Below are positions 56,391 to 64,000 of a stretch of 64,000 nt of DNA, in pieces; positions within the stretch are counted from its first letter, which is position 1, and the number at the start of each line of letters is the position of its first letter. The DNA comes from Marthasterias glacialis (Eukaryota; Echinodermata; Asteroidea; Forcipulatida; Asteriidae): NCBI GenBank assembly GCA_911728455.2, contig OU452224.1:7072501-7136500 (forward strand), given 5' to 3'. The notes beneath the pieces are model-generated. The model was not told where the DNA came from. It did not search any database and saw only the letters and a program-made list of their open reading frames with translations. Both the position numbers and the translations under genes were made by a program.

Positions 56391-56881
56391 GCCATAAAAA
56401 CTCATCGTGTGCCCTGAAGAAGGTCGAAACGAAAGTGTGACCGGCAAAAGGTCGTAAGCAACAATAGACCTTACGCACTGACGTCATCACGCCGCCATCT
56501 TAGAGGTGAAACGATGACGCAACAATAGAAAACGCACATGTATGTACGCGCGGCGCAGAGGATGATCCAATTAGCAACCTTCTTTTGACCTCTAGTTGAG
56601 GGCGCCCTACTCAAATGACGTCATATGCATAAGGTCTATTGTCCAACCTTGTGTTTTTTCTGCCATGTATATAACTCATTGCAGGAAGGTTAAATTCTGC
56701 ATGGGAATGGAAATACATGTCTCGGGAGCAATTCTAGCAACAATTATAAGACAGTCGTGCCCTACTTTTTCTTCAAAAGAGCCATTTTATTGCTTTTGAC
56801 TTTCTGCTGGGGCAAACAGTTAAATTTTGTGTGCCCGGAAAAAAGGTTACAGTGCTAAGACTGTCTACCGGGCACAACGAC
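56391..56881 (+). repeat. GTGTGACCGGCAAAAGGTCG repeat, copy split by a MITE
   Basis: 56391-56462 and 56641-56881 match 22814-23140 in order. The break falls after GGTCGTAAGCAA, at the MITE 56463-56640. Confidence 0.8.
56463..56640. mobile_element. TAGACCTTA/TGACGTCA MITE, copy 2 (nested)
   Basis: Ends AATAGACCTTACGCACTGAC and, reversed, AATAGACCTTATGCATATGA, with TGACGTCA in each end. Inner CATCACGCCGCCATCTTAGA and GAGGGCGCCCTACT match 27729-27902. A further decayed end may lie at 59601-59633. Confidence 0.9.
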
Positions 56882-58318
56882 AAAAAAAAAGTTGACTAAC
56901 TTATACACGCAACAATGAACAGTCAAGCATCATCAAGCACACAACGTTATGTTTTTTCCTTTATAAGGACTATGCTTTTGTCATCTACAACGCATTTTAT
57001 AGCATATGAAAACCTCATTATTAGTACTAATGCTGGTAGTCCAAGCCATCAGGAGTTGACGGGTTGCTTGTTGTCCTTGTGTAAGATAATAGAGGTATTT
57101 TAGGTGTGTTTTTCATAAATGTCTCGATGGAAGCAGAAAAAAAGTACAAACAGCTTGTTTTTCTGTCATCCATAAACGCACAGATAAATATTTCTGGTGC
57201 ACAGTAGAAACGAGGTTTGAAATATTGTTGAAAACACAGCGCTATAGTTGCGAAGCAAATTGCCAGTTTACCTTAATAACATGCTCTTTGTGTGGGTTTA
57301 AAAAGCAGTGTTTGTTTAGCGTTACAGTTAAAACTCATATTGAAAGGAAAATTACACATTAGAATCTGAATTAATAACTAAAAATGGTTACCTTGCAGAC
57401 GTTTAATAGCAACGACTGTTACATGGACGAGATTTTTTTTTTACCTCCATTTAAGCCTTGTCTATGTCTACCTGGTGGAAAAGAAATGGCCGTTGTTTTC
57501 TATGTAGGAAGAAATCATGCTCTTTGATGTACTGCTCTCTAGCGGTGAAGATTCTGTTCCCAAAAAGGTCCTTGAAATAATGTTGCACTCGGGGGGGGGG
57601 GGGTGCCTGCTAAAACTGTACCTGATAAAATGCAGATGGTTCATTCTATAAGTAAGGGAGCAAGTGCATAATTGTTTGAACATCTTTGTGTTTAACTTTT
57701 TTTTAGTGACGCTTTCTAGAATGGTGGAATACATGATAAGTTCAATTTCAAATCATGCCATAACACCGCCACAAGGAGACCAAATTGGTGCCCGGTGTTA
57801 CCCGTGAAACATTAATTTGTGACATAAATCAGCATGTTTTCATTGAACGTATTCAAATTAAATGGTTTCATAAGTGTAACATAGGGCCTATAGTATAATT
57901 ATAATATATTTTATGAAAACCAGATATACTGGATGAAGGCATAAACATTTTATGGCACGAATGAGTCATGGTTTTGCGTGTATAACTAGGACGCCAGACT
58001 TCAGATGTCTTATTTTGTGGAATAGTCTGGTGAATTTGAATGGCAATGTCTGACTTTTACAAAATAATAAATGCTACACCCCTTGATTTGTCTCGCCTGA
58101 AATATTTTATCTCTTGACTTTAAAAAGCTGCGCTACGACGAATTGACTCAAATCAAAGTCAGTAGATGCTGTCTCCTAATAGTGTTAATACTTCCTATAC
58201 GTTGATTGAAGTCCCAATGTGGTTATTCCCTGGTCATCAGTCACACTTAAACCCTTCGTGGAGCTCTCTTGACTGTCTGTGGTGGGGGCGTCCAGTCTCA
58301 CTCATTATGGAGACTGAA
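56882..58318. other. No gene recognised
   Basis: AT-rich with a poly-G run (57591-57603). No splice-bordered ORF; the ORF at 58166-58369 runs into the repeat at 58319 and is unlikely to be coding. Confidence 0.4.
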
Positions 58319-58710
58319 GGCCGTGTCCGAATGAAGCGACTGTTGCCGTTGGCTGCAACCCAACATTGAAGAACAAGGCTTTTCAGTTATCTGTACAGAG
58401 CCCTGGGAGTGATATGCTAAAAAATGTTAGTTTTTTTATTTTTGTTTTATAGTTTCTTGCGAAAACAATTTTCAACAAATTCGCTTTTTTCTTAAAAACA
58501 TTTTCCAAAATTCGTTTTCTCGCCAAAATACATTTGAAAGGGACAATGCCTCATTTGGAAAAGTTATTTTGGCGAGAAAACGAGATTTTGGAAACCATCT
58601 TGGCAAAAAAACGAGATTTAAAAAAATTATTTTAGCGAGAAAACGAAAATGTCACTTCCCGGGCTCCGTCTGGCCTTAGCCACTGCCGACTCTATTTAAT
58701 TTGGACACGA
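58319..58710. mobile_element. GGCCGTGTCCGAA element, copy 4, split by a nested element
   Basis: 58319-58380 (GGCCGTGTCCGAATGAAGCG, GTTGGCTGCAACC) and 58672-58710 (GGCCTTAGCCACTGCC, TTTGGACACG) match the two halves of 37875-38006 read in reverse. The middle is replaced by 58397-58668. Confidence 0.7.
58397..58668. mobile_element. GGAGCYC..GGAAGTG family element, copy D (nested)
   Basis: Left AGAGCCCTGGGAGTGATAT; right, reversed, GGAGCCCGGGAAGTGACATT. The interior is built from repeated TTTTGGCGAGAAAACGA words in both orientations, unlike copies A-C, although the termini are clearly related. Confidence 0.75.
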
Positions 58711-60048
58711 TTTGGACACAAAATTGAATTGAGTCAAAATTTAATAGAGCATGTTATTTCACGACGAATACCATTAGTAAATCTCGTTTTGACCTCGTAG
58801 ATGGCTATTAAAATGTTGTTTTTGAAACGATTATCCTGGCCAACCAGCTTTCATGAAAATGTGTACGACGGCCATACCCACTGCTGGTGCCCAGAAGTAA
58901 GCTTTATATTACAACGTCATTTCGCCCGCATTTTGTCTATGTGTCTCAACTCACCCAGATAAAATTGATCAGCCAGCGCGCGGAGTTTATTTATTGTACT
59001 CCACAAATAAAAAAAAAATCATATTTGTTCAAATTAATTACTCACTCCGTTATTATTCGTTGATGGATTTTTTTGTTCGATATCTCATGTGAAAGTTAAT
59101 AACTTTGGTCCTACAAAAACAGCAATTCAACGTTTGGATTCATTTTTCAAGGTAAAATGGGCTTTAGCAAGTATCATATGTCTTTTAAAATGATTAAAAC
59201 TTGAGCAAAAATCTGGAAAGTGAAGGCTCACCTTTGGCATAATGATTGTTTCGCGTCAAGTTTCTCCCAGGAAGACGAGAATTATTTGTTACATTATTGT
59301 TTTACACATCTCCTTTATGTACTGAAGTAAAAGAGCCAACTCACACGCGATATAAAATGCTGGTAGACTCGTGCACGGATTAAACTTGCAAAAAAAGTTG
59401 ACGATTTTCATTTCATTAGAGCCGGCTTAAATGTTTGGCAGTATATTGTGTTTGCAAAACAGTTCATAATAGGCTACAAGGTTATAATCTCCTTCAGTTA
59501 CTTAAAGTTGCTATCGCGTTGAGTAACCGCTAAGGAGTATTGAAGTTTGATCTTTGACCTGCATTGAAGGCAAAGCTGGTGCCCCGCGTCCGATTTTAAC
59601 TATAGACCTTACTGTTGCAACGTCACAGCTGCGTGTTTTGCCAACCATGGTTAGCAAAAGTACGGGCGGTCTTCACTGCAAAAAATACAACAGTTTATCA
59701 TTTGACAACATAAATGCTGTCAAATTAATGCCCATGTTAAATGATAACTACAATTTAATGTCCCAAAAACAAAAAGTAAACTTATACTTCGTAAAAAAGG
59801 CACGTTTTTGCCAAGCTAGTTTATACATTTTGTGATACTCAATGCCTCCCACACAAAATTATCAATGTTAAAAGAACGGTCTTACAATAAGGAGAACAAA
59901 CCGCGTAGGAAATATATTTTGCTTAGAATTGAGATTCTAAACCACATTACATTTTAGCCCGTTTTACATGGCGCAGGTTTCTAGATTTGTTGAGTGAAAT
60001 AATTATAACATGTCTTTACTTCCCATTCGATACTTTATGTATTCCCGA
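58711..60048. other. No gene recognised
   Basis: AT-rich. A short ACTATAGACCTTACTGTTGC stretch (about 59599) may be the end of a decayed TAGACC-type MITE. Confidence 0.4.
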
Positions 60049-60115
60049 TGCTGCAGCAGCAGCAGCATTAACAACAACAACAACAACAACTACAACAACA
60101 ACAACAACAACAACT

Positions 60116-60151
<36 letters not shown>

Positions 60152-60308
60152 TCGACAACGACAACGACAACGACAACGACACTGATAACGACAACGACAA
60201 GGACAACAACGACAACGACAACGATAACGACAACGACAAGGACAACAACGATGACAACGACAACGACAACAACAACGACAACGACAACAACAACAACACC
60301 AACAACAA

Positions 60309-60340
<32 letters not shown>

Positions 60341-60363
60341 AAACAGCAGCAAAACAGCAGCAC
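60049..60363 (+). repeat. (CAG)n, (ACA)n and (CGACAA)n compound microsatellite
   Basis: Starts and ends with CAG runs (60051-60066, 60312-60340) around about 230 bp of ACA and ACGACA units. It keeps long frames open on both strands (poly-Thr, poly-Asn, poly-Val); I treat these as artefacts. Confidence 0.95.
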
Positions 60364-61966
60364 TGTGCGTTTAACAACATCTGGTAATGCAACAACATTA
60401 ACAATACCATTGGAAAAGCAAATTGCATCAACATCAACAAGAACGAGCATAATAATACGCAGAGGACAAAACCACACAGTACAACTGGTACTGACACCAA
60501 CCAAAACAAGCTAAAATCAGCAGTGACAACATGTCTAATATTGTGAAAAACGAATGTGACAGTGCCGGTCGTCTTGTCTTTCAATGAAGCAGGAGTTTAT
60601 ACCGAAATTGAACGTCATTACAAAACATCAACGTTATAGGATATAAGGACCAAAATAAAATAGTTTTATTTGCAAAAAACTGTTAATGTCCTCACGTTTC
60701 GACCCACACATACAACGACAGTTCTTGGTCAGACGATTTGTATGTCACACGACGTAAACCAACATAAATCAAATTGGGCTACTTCGTGACTAGACCCAAG
60801 GGGACAAACATTTAACAAAATAATAATAATAATAATAACGACAATATAAATAAATAAATAAGTGGATTGGTTTTTAAACGATGCCAGTCAAAAGCCATCG
60901 ATTACACCAACAATACAATAATATGGGTGCTAGCTGCTCTTTTATAGACAGTTGTATATATTGTGTGTTTGGTATATTTGTTGTATCAATTTGAATCGTG
61001 TACAATTTCCGTTGCTTTATGATGCATCGGCATGAGAACTAGGTCAACTTACTACCCCGCTACTAATAACTACAGCATGGGGAACCTCGACCAAGTTGAT
61101 AATCATAATATGCAGGTCTAGTATATTCAGAAGTCCCACATCAAATTTCATTTTGGATGCATCCATGATTGGTACTCTATTGGTCATTAGATTTTGAAAT
61201 AGTGCATTCTTCCAAGGCGTCTAGAATTCAAGACAACTTTTTTCAAGACAAAAACTTGCAGATGGAGATAATGATTTCGTTCTGAAAGGATCTAATGTTT
61301 TCGACAACGCAACGAACTGTAAGTCACGTGAAATTGACTTGGGGGACGAGTTGACTTTTAGTGAATTACAAAACGGCAGACTTTCAAACTAAAACTGAGA
61401 ACATTGTTTGATTTGTTTAAGATCCTATCATTACAAAAACCAGACCATGCCTATTAAAATCGGCATAGTCCTGTTCGATTAAACTCATACAAGAAAATGG
61501 TCTGTGCACAAGAATTGTGTGAATGTTGACATGTCTCTACAGTGTACAAGTGCACGCCATGTTCGATTTGTATAATCTGAAACAATTTCAATAGTTCAGT
61601 GAAGTTCCCTGTTTTGACAAACTGTTAGAAATGCAAAAATGTTGATTTCCGAACCTCTATGGAGTCAATTAACCTTGACGACAGTTCCCTTTTACCGCTG
61701 CTTTGATAAAGAAATCAGGTTTCATGAATAGTTTGCTCTGGTCTTACATGCCTGAGAAGCCCATAAAACCACCATTAAGGCACTCTAACCACCAGTAAAT
61801 TCACATCATTTTTGTGTTTACCATTTCGTTTATATTCCATCATCTACACCTCATTGGTTTTCAATACAGAAGTGCTACAAGGTTACACTAAGCTTTCAAA
61901 TGAGTAGTTTGCTTGTGTAAAAATACATAAAAATGTAGATAAACTTGGCGCCGCGTGATTATGACC
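60364..61966. other. No gene recognised
   Basis: Mostly unique sequence. A TAA/TAAA array lies at 60821-60861, and a GTTTCGACCCACACATACAA word at 60696 resembles hairpin-associated CGAAACGT motifs elsewhere in the window. Confidence 0.4.
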
Positions 61967-62094
61967 GTTTTCGAAATCACAGCTTGGGCTAAGGCTCCGT
62001 CAGTAATTTTGAAAATGTACACTTTAGCTACGGGACTTCAAACAGGCGGACGATCCCGAAGCCGGAGCCCATGCTTAAGTGGCGGTTTCGAAAA
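61967..62094. mobile_element. TTTTCGAAAYC inverted-repeat element
   Basis: Left GTTTTCGAAATCACAGCTTG then GGCTAAGGCTCC; right, reversed, TTTTCGAAACCGCCACTTAA then GCATGGGCTCCGGCTTCGG. About 128 bp, no ORF. Probable parent type of the 42337 minisatellite. Confidence 0.7.
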
Positions 62095-63474
62095 TGCCCT
62101 ATGCCTAAATAATAATGTGCCATGGGAAAACAGGAACAACCCGCCTTTGTAAAAAAAAAACTCGACGTTTCGATCAATATGAACTGATTGTCATCGTCAG
62201 GAGACAGAAGCATCATTAGAATGGAATCCTAATGTATTTCCCCCATTTTAGTGAATCAAAGTAATTACATTGGGGACGTTCCGTCAAATGTTTAAAAAAA
62301 AAATGAATTTTATTTAATCTACTTTACTTTTCTGCTTAACGGACAACTCGATCTTCTGCGCCCGTGCACAAAACTTGTATAGAAAGGTTAGAAAAACAAT
62401 ATGGTGATATTTTTTTTAAAATTATGTTTTACTGATCCCTGCTTCCTTGCTCATTCTCTTGATTCATTAATTATGTAATTAAAACAAAACAGGAAGGATG
62501 TGCTTGCAAAGGGAATTAAAGGCTTGCATAAATTAACAATAATGAGTTTCAACTAATGCGGATGAGGGCGTCTGAATTGGTCGCTGTGTATCCTCGCATT
62601 GCAGCCACAACTTAAAAAAATAATTTCATATACACTGTTACTTTATTCAATGGAGTATACATTCACTATAAAAAAATGTCTGGAACATCTCGTACAAACT
62701 CAGTATGATCTATGGCATCTGTGCAAATCTTTGCGCTATTATCTCACTCAGACACATTTATTTATCCAGCGCGATAGTCTAGCCCCGCCGAGGCAGCCCG
62801 GCGAGTTTTAGCCCGGAGTAATGTACATCACAGGCTACATTAACCCTGTGTTAACCACCCCCATTTCTCCTGGCGGATGTTTTCATAGAAAACCTCCCCA
62901 GCACAAAAGCTTCTTAATTCAGGGGCGGCCCACATCGTCGATAAGATGAGGAAGCGGACGATCGGTTTTACCTCTTAGCTAGGGAAAAGATAATAAATCC
63001 TTCCAGGGAACTTCTGTATGATAGAAACGGCCGGAGCGAGCGACCCGTCCACGGTTACCCCGTGAAGAGTATCGAATCCCCGGGCCCCATTACCAGATGC
63101 AGACACGGCCCTTTGCTGAGGTTATAATATGGGGATGAAATGCCCTGTTATGCTGGTGGCGCCAAAGCATGTTCTATACACAGCAGAACTTTCTGCAAAA
63201 ATAACATTTTGAGAATTGATAAGAGTTCTACTTGCAGATACGATCAAAACAAATTGCAAATCACGGTCACAAATTTATATTTCCGATTATTATGACATTA
63301 GTGGGAAATGGTGGCCTACATCAGCGTTATAGAAAGTCGAAAGAGAATCCTGACGACTCCTTGACCAAGATTCGACGAAGGTAGTCAGGCACTGAGGTGG
63401 GCTTTTCAAATTTGGGTATAGTCGGGAAGGGGCTACTGGACGCGGGAAGGGGTTTGGGTGGTTGGGGTGATCTT
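62095..63474. other. No gene recognised; GC-richer patch at 62760-63120
   Basis: The patch has CpG-rich words (CCCCGCCGAGGCAGCCCGGC, GAGCGAGCGACCCGTCC) unlike its surroundings and unlike the repeat families here. It could be regulatory or an unrecognised exon, but I found no paired splice signals. Confidence 0.3.
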
Positions 63475-63720
63475 CCACTCACCGAGAATCGTGGGTCAGA
63501 TTTTACTCAGATTCCGGTCCCAAGGTGGCCTGACCCATTTTGGGGGGTCAGGCTGACCGGGAAACTTGTTTAAAAATGAGATTTTAACTGGGATTCTGCG
63601 TCAGTTTTACCCATTATCTGGGTCGTTTTGACACAGACTCCGGGCCATACTGACCCAGAAATGGGTCGGGCCGCATGGGACCTAGAATCCGGGTCAATTC
63701 TGACTCGAGAGTTTGTATAA
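63475..63720. mobile_element. CACTCTAAAA MITE, copy 4
   Basis: Contains GGGTCAGATTTTACTCAGAT, CCTGACCCATTTTGGGG, GATTCTGCGTCAGTTTTAC and ATCCGGGTCAATTCTGACTC. The left end is decayed. Its internal blocks match the next copy closely. Confidence 0.8.
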
Positions 63721-63831
63721 GTGTGCGAAGTTTACATTCCCTTTAAATAAAGGTAAACCATTCCAAGAAATGCCCGGAATTCATATTATGAAACCTTAAT
63801 CAGGCATGATCTTCCACGGAAAAAAAAAATC

Positions 63832-64000
63832 CACTCTAAAAAGATCCCTGTGTCAGATTTTACTCGGACTCCGGGCCCAGGGTGACCTGACCCATTTTGG
63901 GGTCAGGCTGACCCGGAAACTTGCTTAAAAATTGGATTTAAACTGGGATTCTGCGTCAGTTTTTCCAATTTCTTTGTCATTTTGAGTAAGATTCCGGGTC
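63832..64000. mobile_element. CACTCTAAAA MITE, copy 5 (cut by window end)
   Basis: Starts CACTCTAAAAAGATCCCTGT and runs parallel to the copy at 63475 (ACTTGCTTAAAAATTGGATT against ACTTGTTTAAAAATGAGATT). About 110 bp of other sequence separates the two. Confidence 0.8.

Noticed and set aside
59987-60584. Poly-Thr, poly-Asn, poly-Val and poly-Leu ORFs up to 175 codons
   Set aside because: They are translations of an ACA/CAG/CGACAA compound microsatellite, open on both strands, with no flanking exon signals.

Overview
This is eukaryotic, AT-rich, mostly non-coding DNA. It has no operons, ribosome-binding sites or long ORFs. It does have intron-sized spacing, short segments bounded by GT/AG splice signals, tRNA-derived SINEs, truncated LINE tails, many short inverted-repeat elements (MITE-like) and abundant microsatellites. 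The repeated words GTACATGTAC and AGGCCTA, together with the TE types, point to a marine deuterostome. An echinoderm, perhaps a sea star, is my best guess, but this is inference from sequence style only.

The only gene evidence I can defend is a set of short candidate exons. Around 11.5-12.3 kb two start exons face away from each other, about 650 bp apart (minus-strand ATG at 11537, plus-strand ATG at 12184 with an in-frame stop just upstream), which looks like a divergent promoter. To the right, plus-strand segments at 16989, 18787, 20492, 23474 and 28102 have splice-like borders. Neighbouring pairs are phase compatible (16989 to 18787, 18787 to 20492, 23474 to 28102), and the last ends in a stop. 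To the left, minus-strand segments at 9832 and 4853 continue the minus-strand start in compatible phase. No product could be recognised. Isolated exon candidates also lie at 36375, 40986 and 54730.

Most of the rest is a layered deposit of transposable elements. At least a dozen short inverted-repeat families occur two to five times each. Several copies contain a younger element, so relative ages can be read from the sequence (near 32.1-32.4, 52.5-52.8, 53.1-54.2, 55.4-55.8, 56.4-56.9 and 58.3-58.7 kb). Between 26.5 and 56.7 kb the 8-mer TGACGTCA (a CRE/ATF site) occurs about 17 times, often inside the ends of these elements.

Other notable items are a histone-type 3' stem-loop with no histone gene beside it (10028), a perfect 76-bp foldback with a 13-base loop (46800-46964), a 20-bp perfect palindrome (45901), and minisatellites at 13.6, 17.6, 41.3 and 42.4 kb. 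The 42.4-kb array appears to be an amplified internal piece of an inverted-repeat element whose other copy lies at 61967. I see no protein-coding virus, toxin gene, CRISPR array or bacterial gene here.
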